Shown here: positions 1 through 10,869 of the stretch, piece after piece
How positions within the stretch are numbered: the stretch's first letter is position 1
Layout: each line of letters opens with the position of its first letter
Assembly: GCF_003601985.1 (NCBI RefSeq)
Contig: NZ_QZXA01000001.1
Location: 682,001 to 746,000 of the forward strand
Length of the DNA stretch: 64,000 nucleotides
From: Mesorhizobium jarvisii
GTDB taxonomy: Bacteria > Pseudomonadota > Alphaproteobacteria > Rhizobiales > Rhizobiaceae
Direction of reading: 5' to 3'
The notes under the pieces: generated by a model
Told to the model about the DNA's origin: nothing
Database searches by the model: none
Seen by the model: the letters and a program-made list of their open reading frames with translations, nothing else
Program-made: the position numbers and the translations under genes

Positions 1-3000
1 GTTCGCGCCCAGGTGCAGACGGACGAATATTTCTACCACAATCCATTCTACGACGTGATCAATCGCCGCTTTATCGGCTTCTCGGAGGTCGAGAAGGTCT
101 CTTACGGCGACGAGAACGCGGCCGGCCAGCGCGTCACGCAGCGTTCAAGCCTCGATCGCGAACAGTATTACACCTTCGCCGAAGCGGCAGCCGACCTGAA
201 CCTCGCCGGCAAACTGAAGATCCGCAAGACCTATGAGGTGAAGCCCGAGGCGACGCTCGTTGCAAGCGCGGAGACAACCGAAACGCTCGATCCGGCGTCG
301 GCGGCGCTGCATTCGCTGTCGACCGCCACGCGCAGCCAGAAGCTACCGACGACCGGCATGATGCTGAAATGCGAATCGTCGGTGTGGGAGGCATTTCCGC
401 GTGGCGACGGCTCGTCCTATCTGAGGAAGGTGAAGGAGACGCTGACCGAGTCCGCCGGCGAGGCCGAACAGCAGGACGTGGCCGATCCCGAATGCAAGGA
501 TCCGGTCAAGACCCAGACCTATGCGGGTTTTGACGAATTCAACATGCCTGCGTCGGAGACGGTCAGGGTGCGCGACATTCCGGGACCGGAGAACCTGACG
601 GTTCCTGGCTTCAGCCGGACGACCCAGACCGACTACACCCAGTCGCGCGCCGATCTGGCGGCGCTCGGCATCGTCAACGCGGCGTCCGAGCAGCGCATCC
701 TGGCCGGGACCCGGCTGCTTAGCCGCGAGAGTTTCACCTACCTGCCAAATTCCGGCGGTCGGATGGGGTCGCGAACCCTGGAAGTGCTGTCGGGACTTGG
801 CGCTCTGCCGCCCGCGCTCGAACAGTTCCGCAACGCCAGCCGCAAGCTGGCGAAGACCATGGGTTACGATCTCTTCGGCAACAGTATTTCGATCGCCGAC
901 GAACTCGGCATCACCGAGTCGGCGATCTACGACCCAACCGGTACCTTGACGCTCAGCTACACCAAGCCGTCAGGCGGTGCGGCCGAACTCGATCAGACGA
1001 CGAAAATGACCTATGACGGGCCGCGCCAGGGCGCGGTGGCAACGACGACCACGCCCTTGGGCATGGTCGTGACGAACAGCTACGATGCCCTCGGCCGCAA
1101 AACCCGGGAAACCGCCACGGACGGCGCCGAACGCTTCTACACCTACAAGATCGGCGAGCATGGGCTGCCGTCGCTCATCCTGACGGCGCGCCGCCGCTAT
1201 GCGAGCGCCGCCGAGACGCCGGAAGGCGAGAGCGAGTTCATCGCGGACCTCGCCGCCTATGACGCGCGTAGCGAAAAGGTCGCCGACCTGGAGAACGTCG
1301 CCGAAGGCGGGGTCCGGGTCAATAATTTCTCGCTCTACAACCGCAATGAGAAGCAGATCTTCCGCTGGACGCCCTTTGTGGTGACCAGCTTCGGCGGCGT
1401 TGATGATCTCAACCTGCAGAAGGTGTTCGATCTTGGCGACGTTCCGCGCCCCGATCACGAAGTCGGCAATGCCTACACCTATGACCCAGCCGGCCGGATG
1501 GTCCGCGAAACCCATCCGTCGGGCAAGACGTCCGACATGACCTTCCGACCCTGGGGTACGCTCACGGTCACGACCTACAACGACCAGTTCGACGGCGCCG
1601 TTCAAAGCAGCGAGTATTCGCTGAGGAACGAGAACGGCGTGACCGCGACTATCGCCAGCAATGGCGGCGGCACGGTTCATATTTCCCGCTTCGTGCGCGA
1701 TTCTTTCGGCTACCTGAGCGAAATCTGGCTGCCGGGCGAGACGACGCCGCGGCGGCTGATCTACAACTCCGTCGGCGACATCGAATTCCAGTCGATCCCG
1801 GGAATGGGCGACCGCTACGCTTTCTACGATGCGCGCGGTCGCCAATCGGTGATCGGGCGGGTCGGCAGCAATGGCGAAACGTCGGTCCAGACCTTCACCT
1901 ACGACTTCCTCAACCGCAAGCTGACCGAGGTGAACGATGGCGTGGTGCACCTAGAATACCGCTATGACCGCGCCGTTCAGGTCGCCTCAGCGGCCGGCTT
2001 CGAAACGCCGATAGCGCTGCCTCTCGACAAGACGACCGAGGTGATCATTCACGATCCCAATGGCGCGTTCGACGCCGTCCAGCGCTACGCCTACAATGCC
2101 AACGGCCGGATGGTCACCAACGAGGTCGAGATCGGTGGCGCGAAATACGCCGATCATTTCCATCACACGCTGGATGGCCGCATCGATTCGTCCGAAGGTC
2201 CGCGCGGCCTGGCGTCGAAATTCGCGCTGGGGCCCGACAAGAACCTGCGGTCGGTGACGGTCACGCATCCCGATTTTTCGGGACCGGAGAAGATCATCGA
2301 GAATATCACCTACAATCCCGAATCGCGGATCGAGCGGGTCGATTATCGTCTGGGCGCATTCACCCGGATGACCTACGACCCAGCGACCCTGTTCCTCACC
2401 CACATCGTTACGCAGGCCGGCGGCAAACCGCTGCAGGATTTGAGCATGACCTTTAACGGCAACGGCTCGATCACCCAGATCGTCGACGCGTTGGCGCAAG
2501 GCGCGGGCAGCGACGGACATGTCGACCGGTCGGGAACGTTCCACTACAATTTCAAGAACGAACTCGTGCGGATCGACCGTTACGGCCAGCAGGCGGAATT
2601 CGCCTATTCGGCGGCGGGAACGTTTGCCCGCAACGACGAGCTCGAGCCCGGCGCGCCGATAGCGCCGTCGACCGGCGCCGCGACCAACCTCATCCCGGCC
2701 GGCAGCGCATCGAAGCCCTACTCCTTTGACGGATTCGCCCAACTTGCGAAATCGCCGACCTTGACCGGAACGGTGTTCGACATCAACGGACGGTTGATCC
2801 GAGCCCAGACGGCGACCCATGAAGTGCTCTACGGCTACGATCAGACGGGGCGCCGCCTCTATAAGAAGGTCATCCCGACCGACGGATCAGGGCCCGAGCA
2901 GCTTTACCTCTACCCGGTTGAAACGTTCGAGATCGGTCCAAAAGGCGAGGAGAGCTACGTCAACATCGCATCCAGCAAGCTCGTTCGTCTCGAACACGGC

Positions 3001-4014
3001 ACCGGCAAATGGTTCTACTATCTGAAGGATCATATCGAGAGCAGCGACTATGTCATCGCCTCCGACGGCGTTCCCGTCGAGCAGATGCTCTACAGGGCGT
3101 ACGGCACTGAACACAAGCCGGAGACGCTGGCCTCTGCCTGGGCCAGCCACCTGGCAGATGTGGCAGCGGAGTTGCCGCGCGAGAAAACCCACCATCGTTT
3201 CACCGGCAAGTATCTCGATGACGATACCGGGCTCTACTACTACGGCGCCCGCTACTACGATCCGGCGCTGGGGCGGTTCATTTCACCCGATCCGCTTTAT
3301 GTCGGCGATCCGGAGAAGTGTACCGGCAATTCCACGTCCTGCAATCTCTTTGCCTACGCCAACAACAACCCGATGGCGTTCATCGACCCGACCGGCCTGA
3401 AGGAGATCGTCGCCGGCGACGCGGCCTACCGGAGGCAGGTCGAAGAGGACATCCAGCGAATCGATCCGACTGCACGCGTCGACAGCAAGACTGGCGAGGT
3501 ATCTCAAAGCTGGCTGCACGGCGCGTGGCTGGACGTGAAGAACTTCTTTGTCGGATCCAACTCCTTCGACAGCGGCCGCGACCTGATGCACCGGGTCATC
3601 GCCGACCCGCAAACCACGACGATCCAGAACGAGCCGGGCGTCACCGCGGCCCGCAACAAGGATCCGTTGGTGAACCCGGAAACGACGAAGGGCGACGTGA
3701 TCATCGGCTATGACCCGGCTACGTCACGCACGCGCACGTCTGTCGAGTTCGACAAGGCCTCTGGAACGACTGCCTCCAATCCGGCGGATCCTGGCATCGT
3801 GCTCGGCCATGAGCAAATCCACGCAACGCACCGCATGGCCGGCCAGCATTCGGGGTTCAGCGATGCGCCCTACATAGGCCTCGATGGCAAGCCATATGCT
3901 TATCGCAACGAGGAAGCACGTACCATCGGTGTCGGCGGCACACGTCGACCCGACGACATAACGGAGAACCAGCTGCGCGACATGCTCGGCATTAAGCCGC
4001 GCGTCCATTGGTAA
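1..4014 (+). CDS. RHS/YD-repeat polymorphic toxin, 5' end outside window
   Basis: The reading frame is already open at base 1, so only the C-terminal ~1337 residues are present. Numbering from the GTG at base 13, most of the protein is degenerate YD repeats (for example YDPAGRMV, YDQTGRRLY). The family-defining RHS core end lies at about residues 1060-1130, with the motifs YYYGARYYDPALGRFISPDP and DPTG. After the core comes a ~200-residue variable tip, as in polymorphic toxins. The tip has GHEQIHATH (HExxH, His1266-Glu1267-His1270) and a later NEEARTIG (Glu1300/Glu1301), the layout of an M91/NleD-like zinc metallopeptidase. RHS proteins of this kind normally encapsulate and deliver a C-terminal toxin to other cells. 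The toxin activity is inferred from the motif only, and the delivery domain would be upstream of the window. A secreted protein gene follows 25 bases downstream. Confidence 0.88.
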   Translation, partial: VRAQVQTDEYFYHNPFYDVINRRFIGFSEVEKVSYGDENAAGQRVTQRSSLDREQYYTFAEAAADLNLAGKLKIRKTYEVKPEATLVASAETTETLDPASAALHSLSTATRSQKLPTTGMMLKCESSVWEAFPRGDGSSYLRKVKETLTESAGEAEQQDVADPECKDPVKTQTYAGFDEFNMPASETVRVRDIPGPENLTVPGFSRTTQTDYTQSRADLAALGIVNAASEQRILAGTRLLSRESFTYLPNSGGRMGSRTLEVLSGLGALPPALEQFRNASRKLAKTMGYDLFGNSISIADELGITESAIYDPTGTLTLSYTKPSGGAAELDQTTKMTYDGPRQGAVATTTTPLGMVVTNSYDALGRKTRETATDGAERFYTYKIGEHGLPSLILTARRRYASAAETPEGESEFIADLAAYDARSEKVADLENVAEGGVRVNNFSLYNRNEKQIFRWTPFVVTSFGGVDDLNLQKVFDLGDVPRPDHEVGNAYTYDPAGRMVRETHPSGKTSDMTFRPWGTLTVTTYNDQFDGAVQSSEYSLRNENGVTATIASNGGGTVHISRFVRDSFGYLSEIWLPGETTPRRLIYNSVGDIEFQSIPGMGDRYAFYDARGRQSVIGRVGSNGETSVQTFTYDFLNRKLTEVNDGVVHLEYRYDRAVQVASAAGFETPIALPLDKTTEVIIHDPNGAFDAVQRYAYNANGRMVTNEVEIGGAKYADHFHHTLDGRIDSSEGPRGLASKFALGPDKNLRSVTVTHPDFSGPEKIIENITYNPESRIERVDYRLGAFTRMTYDPATLFLTHIVTQAGGKPLQDLSMTFNGNGSITQIVDALAQGAGSDGHVDRSGTFHYNFKNELVRIDRYGQQAEFAYSAAGTFARNDELEPGAPIAPSTGAATNLIPAGSASKPYSFDGFAQLAKSPTLTGTVFDINGRLIRAQTATHEVLYGYDQTGRRLYKKVIPTDGSGPEQLYLYPVETFEIGPKGEESYVNIASSKLVRLEHGTGKWFYYLKDHIESSDYVIASDGVPVEQMLYRAYGTEHKPETLASAWASHLADVAAELPREKTHHRFTGKYLDDDTGLYYYGARYYDPALGRFISPDPLYVGDPEKCTGNSTSCNLFAYANNNPMAFIDPTGLKEIVAGDAAYRRQVEEDIQRIDPTARVDSKTGEVSQSWLHGAWLDVKNFFVGSNSFDSGRDLMHRVIADPQTTTIQNEPGVTAARNKDPLVNPETTKGDVIIGYDPATSRTRTSVEFDKASGTTASNPADPGIVLGHEQIHATHRMAGQHSGFSDAPYIGLDGKPYAYRNEEARTIGVGGTRRPDDITENQLRDMLGIKPRVHW

Positions 4015-4039
4015 CCGAACCAAGGATGGAGACTTTGAC

Positions 4040-4690
4040 ATGCGACGACTCCCGAAGCTCCCGGCGATCCTTGCCGGTTTCGTGCTCCTGTTTGCGGCAG
4101 CGGCGGCGGCCCAATCCATGAGTAAGCAACTCAAGGAACCGCAGGCCGTGCCGCTCGATTTCCTGACATGGATCAACCGCGATCCGGCTTGGCTGCAGCA
4201 ACAGATGGCCACACTCGGCGCCACCGGCGGGGTGAAAATCGGCAATGACATGCTCGAAACAAGAGACGTGGAAGCGTTGAAGGCGGTTAACCGCATCCGC
4301 GGCTTCGCCTACCTCGCGGCGAAGGGATTGAATCCGCCCTATTTCGACCTGTCTGTCGCCGGCCCGGACGCGACCGTCCGATGCGTGACCTCTAATCCCA
4401 GGGGCATCGCGCCCGGCATCGGGCCGATGGACTTCGCCAGGGCGTCGTTTCCGGCGGAGGCCGCCGACCAAACCGAACTGAAATCCTGCACGGTCGCAGG
4501 CAAGGGCGGAGACTATGCCGAGCTTGATCGGGCGGCCTTTCGCGATCGTTACTTCAACGCGTCAGGCACATTGAAGCCGGAATTCCGGGATCTGGGCAAC
4601 GATTCTGCCTTCAAGGCCAAGGCGATCGACGAGGGCTTCTTCCTGACGACGGAGGACTATAGCGGCCTGCTGCAGCTGGATCTGCGGTAG
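4040..4690 (+). CDS. Secreted protein of unknown function; candidate partner or immunity protein of the RHS toxin
   Basis: 216 residues. The N-terminus is a clear Sec signal peptide: Arg/Lys, then the hydrophobic stretch ILAGFVLLFAAAAAA, then a likely cleavage site before QSMSK. The mature part is soluble-looking and has two cysteines (in RCVTS and KSCTV) that could form a disulfide in the periplasm. I recognise no family. The ATG at 4040 has a GGAG-type ribosome site, and the gene starts 25 bases after the RHS stop, so co-transcription is likely. In RHS loci the gene directly after the toxin tip is usually the cognate immunity protein. A periplasmic immunity protein would imply a toxin acting in the periplasm or neutralised there. 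That role is inference from position alone. Confidence 0.7.
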   Translation: MRRLPKLPAILAGFVLLFAAAAAAQSMSKQLKEPQAVPLDFLTWINRDPAWLQQQMATLGATGGVKIGNDMLETRDVEALKAVNRIRGFAYLAAKGLNPPYFDLSVAGPDATVRCVTSNPRGIAPGIGPMDFARASFPAEAADQTELKSCTVAGKGGDYAELDRAAFRDRYFNASGTLKPEFRDLGNDSAFKAKAIDEGFFLTTEDYSGLLQLDLR

Positions 4691-4926
4691 GCGGCTGAGA
4701 CTTTTAGGCACAATGGCCGTGCCGGTGAAGGCAAGCTGGACGGTCGCTCTGTTTCGCGGCCTGGCCGCTGAGCAGCCAGGCATCACATCGCGAAAGCTGG
4801 GGCTCCGTCACGACTTGCCCGGGTGCGAGTGTCGAGCGCGAGCTGCCCGCTGGGTGCGCCACCGCGGCGGTTGTCTGATGCCTGAAGGAGACTTGGTTGC
4901 CCAAAGGCGACTTGGCGTAAGAGTGT

Positions 4927-5481
4927 CTACTCCACGCCTGTGGCCGGCATTCCGAAGACGCACCATACCCCGGCCTTGTTGGTCGCTTCAAGCGGATGCA
5001 CCACAGTCGTGCGTGCGCTGAACGTGACGACCGCGAAGGAGCCTGCCGCCCCAGGCCATTCAGTGCGGGTCCAGTAATCGGTTTCGCTGCGGGCGAGCGG
5101 TGGCAGCTTGTATTGCGCGAACGCATCATGCTGTCTTGGCCAGTCCGCCGAATCGAGACTGGTCAGTTCCGCCATCGTCGGAAGCTGCCAGCCCATGTCG
5201 CCGTTCGGACCGCCTTGTCCGAGGGTGGCGCAGTGCCCCATCGCATCGCTCAGCGTGAGCGGCTGATCAACCCTGTCCAGCCTGGCGACAAGGCATGTGC
5301 GCTGGTCGACGAAGGCCTTGCCGTCATGTTCAGCAAGCAGCCAGAAATTCTGGTCATTCAGCGGCTGGCGGGTCAGTTTGTGGACTGTGCCACATGGTTC
5401 GGCTTGGGATGGCGGCACTGACAACATTGCAAAAAGCGCAAGTGCCGTGTTGAAAGTCGCAAGAGACGCGATCCGAAACAT
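4927..5481 (-). CDS. Secreted Lcl_C/DUF1566-like protein
   Basis: 184 residues with a signal peptide (FNTALALFAMLSVPPSQA, then EPCG). The body carries the pattern of the Lcl C-terminal/DUF1566 domain: a 'DAM..C' segment, then WQLPTMAEL followed by an Asp, then a YWTRTEW segment, a short beta-rich stretch and a final VWCV. In this family the Trp, Leu and Cys positions form a small C-type-lectin-like fold used in surface or adhesive proteins. Its own biochemical role is unknown. It is convergent with the preceding secreted-protein gene and ends 236 bases from it. The ATG at 5481 is preceded by an AGGAGGAAG ribosome site. Confidence 0.7.
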   Translation of the reverse strand: MFRIASLATFNTALALFAMLSVPPSQAEPCGTVHKLTRQPLNDQNFWLLAEHDGKAFVDQRTCLVARLDRVDQPLTLSDAMGHCATLGQGGPNGDMGWQLPTMAELTSLDSADWPRQHDAFAQYKLPPLARSETDYWTRTEWPGAAGSFAVVTFSARTTVVHPLEATNKAGVWCVFGMPATGVE

Positions 5482-5955
5482 GCCTTCCTCCTCGCTGGTT
5501 TGGCATCATGACGGGCGTTCGACGTGGCAACCAAACAAGTATACTTGAAGCGGCGAACAATTGAAAGTCCTGTCACTTCCCGATACTTAACGTCATTGCC
5601 CCGGAATGAGTTGGAGCTCCGCAGGTCTCCTCTGCAAATTGGCGCCGGGCGGCAACTTGGAAGCCACCGCTCGACTTGGCCGCGACGCGTTGCAGGCCGC
5701 GGTGCCCCCCGGTTGAGACCGCAGGCAACCAGCCGGTAGGCAGCTGGGTTCCGGCAACTCATACCTATTGGCTTTGCTTAACCTAGGGGCATCTCAAAAT
5801 GGCCTGCCCTCCACTTGCTGTAGCGAATTTTTCTACCTCGACGAGAGCAGACTGAGCCGAGGGACCCTGGCCGAGGAACGTGCTAAAGCACCGTTAGCGA
5901 GGAAACGTCACGCGAAAGGCATTTTCCATATATATTTCAAAGCGTTGACCTATAG

Positions 5956-6030
5956 AAAAGTACCGTCAGGAGCGGAAACCTGCGACGGTACTTTTTCTCG
6001 GACATCAAGCAGCACATGAAAAGTACCGTC
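5956..6030. repeat. Three copies of AAAAGTACCGTC, one inverted
   Basis: The 12-mer AAAAGTACCGTC occurs at 5956-5967 and 6019-6030, and its exact reverse complement lies at 5984-5995. The first two form a perfect 12-bp stem around a 16-base loop. The inverted copy ends in a T run, so the pair could also act as a plus-strand terminator, although no plus-strand gene ends nearby. The third copy argues for a binding-site cluster or a mobile-element end remnant. Confidence 0.6.
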
Positions 6031-6173
6031 AAATTGATCTAGTAGCCTTCACTTTCAGCGCAATCCTGGTTCGCACTAGCCATAAAAATCAGCGGCTTAG
6101 GTAGTCGATGACTTCGATTGGCAACATAGGTCCGATGGTGAATGAAATGAGCCGCAAAACATTGTTTTTTCTG

Positions 6174-6205
6174 CGAAAAACTACGTCGCAGTACTCCAAA
6201 CTGCG
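6174..6205 (-). terminator. Possible guaA terminator
   Basis: Reading the minus strand after the guaA stop, CGCAGT and ACTGCG pair around a 7-base loop. Six bases later there is a short T run. The stem is only 6 bp, so this is a weak call. Confidence 0.35.
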
Positions 6206-6213
6206 CTAAACCC

Positions 6214-7776
<1,563 letters not shown>

Positions 7777-7831
7777 GGCGAGCGTTTAGAGAAAGAAATG
7801 AGTCGACGCAATGGGTTGCGTAGCCTGACTT

Positions 7832-8497
7832 TCAGACTGGTCTGGCCTGGTCGTTGGACGGAGCCGTCCGCAGCAGACCCGAGCCGATCGCCTGTTCGAG
7901 GCGCATGACGGCGTCGGCCAGCCTTTCGTCGATGACATGAAGATATTCGGTCCAGTCGCCGACATGCCTGAGATCGGCAGCGCCGTCAGAAATACCGCGC
8001 AGCCCGATCAGGGGCACATCGAACAGCTGGCAGGCGCGCAGGCAGGCGAAGGTCTCCATGTCGACCATGTCGGCCGCGATTGCGTCATAGGCAGCGCCGG
8101 TGATGATGGCGCCGCCGGTCGACAGTGTGGCTTGTCTGATTTCAGGAATACGAAACGGCAGCGGCACGGTGACCGGCAGATCGAGGAACGGCGTCGCACC
8201 TTTCTCGAAACCCAAAGCCGAGGCATCGATGTCGCGATAGCTGACCGAGACGGCCTGATAGATTTCCGTCTGTTCCAGCGTCCGGCTGCCGGCTGAGCCG
8301 AGCGAGACGACAAGGTCCGGCAACGCCTTCTGCGACTTCAGCCAGGACAGTTCCGCACCCAGCCGGACGGCTGCCTCGACCGGACCGACGCCCGTCATCA
8401 GCGGTGTGAACAGTTTTTGCAGATGCGAACCATATTCGGCCTGCGCCGCCATGACGAAGAGGACGTCCTTGCCGCCAATTCGCGTAACGTTGGCCAT
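7832..8497 (-). CDS. 5'-methylthioadenosine/S-adenosylhomocysteine nucleosidase-like protein
   Basis: 221 residues from the ATG at 8497. It has the purine nucleoside phosphorylase/uridine phosphorylase fold signature seen in MTA/SAH nucleosidases: a central SLGSAG, and a later DMVDMETFACLRAC in which the Met-Glu pair binds the ribose. It is followed by RGISDGA, which contains the catalytic-region Asp. Such enzymes cleave adenine from methylthioadenosine or S-adenosylhomocysteine, recycling by-products of SAM-dependent reactions. The ATG overlaps the stop codon of the upstream thioesterase gene by one base (TGATG), which points to translational coupling. An upstream GTG at 8500 is a less likely start. 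The exact substrate cannot be read from sequence. Confidence 0.85.
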   Translation of the reverse strand: MANVTRIGGKDVLFVMAAQAEYGSHLQKLFTPLMTGVGPVEAAVRLGAELSWLKSQKALPDLVVSLGSAGSRTLEQTEIYQAVSVSYRDIDASALGFEKGATPFLDLPVTVPLPFRIPEIRQATLSTGGAIITGAAYDAIAADMVDMETFACLRACQLFDVPLIGLRGISDGAADLRHVGDWTEYLHVIDERLADAVMRLEQAIGSGLLRTAPSNDQARPV

Positions 8498-8955
8498 CAC
8501 CCAGCAATCCCGTCACGCCCAACCACCGTCATCATCGTTCCGGTCATGGTGGCGATGAGCTTGGCCTCGCCATCGGCGGCGAAGGCGTAGGCCTGGCCGT
8601 CGGCGACGATGATGGTGCGGCCGGGCTTGGTCACCGAGCCGCGGAACAGGAAACGTTCGCCCCTGCCCGGCGCCAGTAGGTTGACCTTGAATTCGATGGT
8701 CAGCACGCCGGAATTCTCAGGCATCAGCGAAAAAGCCGCGTAACCGCAGGCCGAGTCCAGCGCCGTCGAGATGACGCCGGCATGGAGGAAGCCGTGCTGC
8801 TGGGTCAGTGCCGCCGAATAGGGCATCTCGATCTCGATGATGCCGGGCGTCACCAGCGTCAGTTCGGCGCCGATCGTCGCCATTGCCTGCTGGCGCGCGA
8901 ACGACGCCCTGACGCGATCCTCATAGTCCGGGGCCGGTACGATCTTTGCTGCCAT
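8497..8955 (-). CDS. PaaI-type hotdog-fold thioesterase
   Basis: 152 residues, typical of a single hotdog domain. The family motif is visible as QQHGFLHAGVISTALDSACG, where HGG-like spacing and the Asp place the acyl-thioester site. The beta strand LTIEFKVNLLAPG follows. Members hydrolyse acyl-CoA thioesters, but the substrate here is unknown. The stop codon overlaps the start of the nucleosidase gene. The neighbours do not point to a specific pathway. Confidence 0.88.
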   Translation of the reverse strand: MAAKIVPAPDYEDRVRASFARQQAMATIGAELTLVTPGIIEIEMPYSAALTQQHGFLHAGVISTALDSACGYAAFSLMPENSGVLTIEFKVNLLAPGRGERFLFRGSVTKPGRTIIVADGQAYAFAADGEAKLIATMTGTMMTVVGRDGIAG

Positions 8956-9051
8956 CGCAATTGCCTTCAGTTTTGCCGGGAAAGCTTATCGCAGAGGCAC
9001 GCGCGGCAGGCAAATGCTTTTGCTGCACTGCAACAAAACGATCTGAAGCAG

Positions 9052-9570
9052 CTAGTTCAACCCCAGAAGCGAAGCATTGAGCACGGTGGCGAAGGCCACC
9101 CAGGCCGCGTAAGGCGCGAACAACCAGCCGGAAAGCCTGTCACGGTTCCAGACGCTGGCGATGAACAAGACGATGCTGGCGAGGAGACAGACGATGACGA
9201 CCAAGGCAGGTCCCATCATTTTTGCGCCGAAGAAGGTTGGCGACCATGCGAAATTCAAGATGAGCTGGACGCCCCAGACCTTCATTGCCGCTCCCGTCGG
9301 CTCTCGTCTCCATGTCCGCCAGCCGGCTATCGCGATCAGCACATAGAGCAGTGTCCAAGCGGGCCCAAATACCCAGTTGGGCGGATTGAAGGGCGGTTTG
9401 ACCAGCGATGCATACCAGGCGCCCGGCAATGTGGCATAGCCGATCAGCAGGCCTCCACCGAGCACCATGACAAGGAAAAGCAGCAGCGACAGATATTTCT
9501 TCAAGAATCCCACCCCAGTGGCGGCACGGCGCCGCGCAACTGCAACTGGGGCACGATCGCTACCTGTCAA
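9052..9570 (-). CDS. tspO: TspO/MBR family membrane protein
   Basis: 172 residues with five predicted membrane segments. It has the diagnostic TspO residues: WYASLVKPPFNPPNWVFGP after the first helix, the TLLYVLIAIAGW helix, and NFAWSPTFFG in the fourth segment. TspO proteins bind porphyrins and other lipophilic ligands. In alphaproteobacteria they modulate tetrapyrrole and stress responses from the outer or cytoplasmic membrane. The first ~20 residues (Arg/Ala-rich) precede the usual start region and could be untranslated. It lies 9 bases after the RsmB-like gene, so the two are probably one transcript. Confidence 0.93.
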   Translation of the reverse strand: MTGSDRAPVAVARRRAATGVGFLKKYLSLLLFLVMVLGGGLLIGYATLPGAWYASLVKPPFNPPNWVFGPAWTLLYVLIAIAGWRTWRREPTGAAMKVWGVQLILNFAWSPTFFGAKMMGPALVVIVCLLASIVLFIASVWNRDRLSGWLFAPYAAWVAFATVLNASLLGLN

Positions 9571-9579
9571 CGGCAGCGT

Positions 9580-10869
9580 TCAACTCACGTTGCGCATGGC
9601 GCAGAAGTAAAACCCGTCCGTGCCGCTCAGCGCCGGGGACAGCGATATATCCCCGCCAGCGCCGATCCGCGTTGCGGCCTCGTGGCCCGGAAAATAGCGA
9701 TCCCACAACGCGCGGTGGTCCACCGGAACAAAACGGCTGTTGCGCTCGCGGAACGCGGCGATCTGCTCGTCATTCTCCTCGGAGAATACCGAGCAGGTGA
9801 TGTAGACCAGCAGGCCGCCGGGTTTGACATAGGCTCGTGCGGCATCGAGGATCGCCGACTGCTCGCCCTTGCGGGCATCGAGCTGCCTTTGCGTCAGCCG
9901 CCATTTGGCATCGGGACGGCGCCGCCAGGTGCCGCTGCCGGTGCAAGGCGCGTCGACCAGCACGATGTCCATGTGATTGGAGAGCGGAGCGAGTTCGACC
10001 GGCTTGGTGACGACCTGCACGTTGCGGTTTTCTGAGCGGCGGATGCGATCGAAGATTGGCGCAAGGCGCGCCTTTTCGGCATCATGGGCAAAGATCTGGC
10101 CGCGATTGTCCATCGCAGCCGACAGCGCCAATGTCTTGCCGCCGGCGCCGGCACAGAAGTCGAGCACCTGCATGCCGGCCTCGGCGCCGGCAAGTGTTGC
10201 CGCTATTTGCGAGCCCTCGTCCTGGACCTCGAACCAGCCTTTCTGGAAGGCGGGCTCGACCTGCACGTTCGGGTGCCTGCCGTCGCCGTCGATGGGCGGA
10301 ATGCGGATGCCGAGCGGCGCGATCCGCGTGGCCTGCGCCCCTGTATCGGCCAGTTCCTTGAGCACCCTGGCGCGATCGGCCTGCAAAGTGTTGACCCTTA
10401 TGTCGAGCGGCGGGCGGGTCGCCAGCGCCGCGCCCTCCCCGACCCATGCCTCGCCGAAAGCCCGTTCGAAAAGCGGTTCACACCAATCTGGTATGTCGGC
10501 ACGCACCGCGGGCGGCGCGTCGGCAAGCCGGCGACCGGCAATCGTCTGCATCTCGGTGGCGCTGAGCAGCGGCGGCGCGAACTTGTCGCCATCGAGTGCG
10601 TCGTTGAGCGACTGCGCTGTCTGGCCCCATTCGAGCAGCAATGCGCCGAAGCCGACGGCGCGCGGCGTGTCCTCGCCGAGCAGCCAGCCGGCGGAACGTT
10701 TGTGGCGCAGCGCGTCGTAGACGATGTTGCCGATCGCCGCGCGATCACCGCCACCGGCGAAGCGGTGTGACAGGCCCCAATCCTTCAGCGCATCGGCCAC
10801 CGGCCGGTGCCGCCGGCCGATGTCCTCCAGCACTTCGATGGCCGCAGCCAGCCGTCCGCCCAGTCGCAT
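9580..10869 (-). CDS. RsmB/NOP-family RNA 5-methylcytosine methyltransferase
   Basis: 429 residues. The N-terminal ~140 residues are a NusB-like RNA-binding helical region. The C-terminal half is a Rossmann methyltransferase. It has the family marker FEVQDEGSQIAA, the SAM motif DFCAGAGGKT, the DAPCTGSGTWRRRPD loop and the second cysteine motif ITCSVFSEEN. The two cysteines (DAPC and TCS) are the acceptor-activating and release residues of m5C RNA methyltransferases. RsmB modifies C967 of 16S rRNA in E. coli. Whether this copy has the same target is not certain, since several paralogues exist in alphaproteobacteria. It leads a short minus-strand run with tspO. Confidence 0.92.
   Translation of the reverse strand: MRLGGRLAAAIEVLEDIGRRHRPVADALKDWGLSHRFAGGGDRAAIGNIVYDALRHKRSAGWLLGEDTPRAVGFGALLLEWGQTAQSLNDALDGDKFAPPLLSATEMQTIAGRRLADAPPAVRADIPDWCEPLFERAFGEAWVGEGAALATRPPLDIRVNTLQADRARVLKELADTGAQATRIAPLGIRIPPIDGDGRHPNVQVEPAFQKGWFEVQDEGSQIAATLAGAEAGMQVLDFCAGAGGKTLALSAAMDNRGQIFAHDAEKARLAPIFDRIRRSENRNVQVVTKPVELAPLSNHMDIVLVDAPCTGSGTWRRRPDAKWRLTQRQLDARKGEQSAILDAARAYVKPGGLLVYITCSVFSEENDEQIAAFRERNSRFVPVDHRALWDRYFPGHEAATRIGAGGDISLSPALSGTDGFYFCAMRNVS

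Larger units (their letters stand above)
5482..6213. other. Gene-poor 732-base gap
   Basis: I see no convincing gene here. The one plus-strand open stretch of about 83 codons (near 5768-6019) has no family resemblance and no ribosome site I would trust. The DNA includes AT-richer stretches unlike the flanking genes. It contains the three-copy 12-mer described separately and the probable end of the guaA transcript. The left edge should hold the promoter of the Lcl_C-like gene. Confidence 0.6.

Noticed and set aside
5768..6019. An 83-codon open frame in the 5.5-6.2 kb gap
   Set aside because: No ribosome site, no conserved-looking features, and it crosses the repeat motif.
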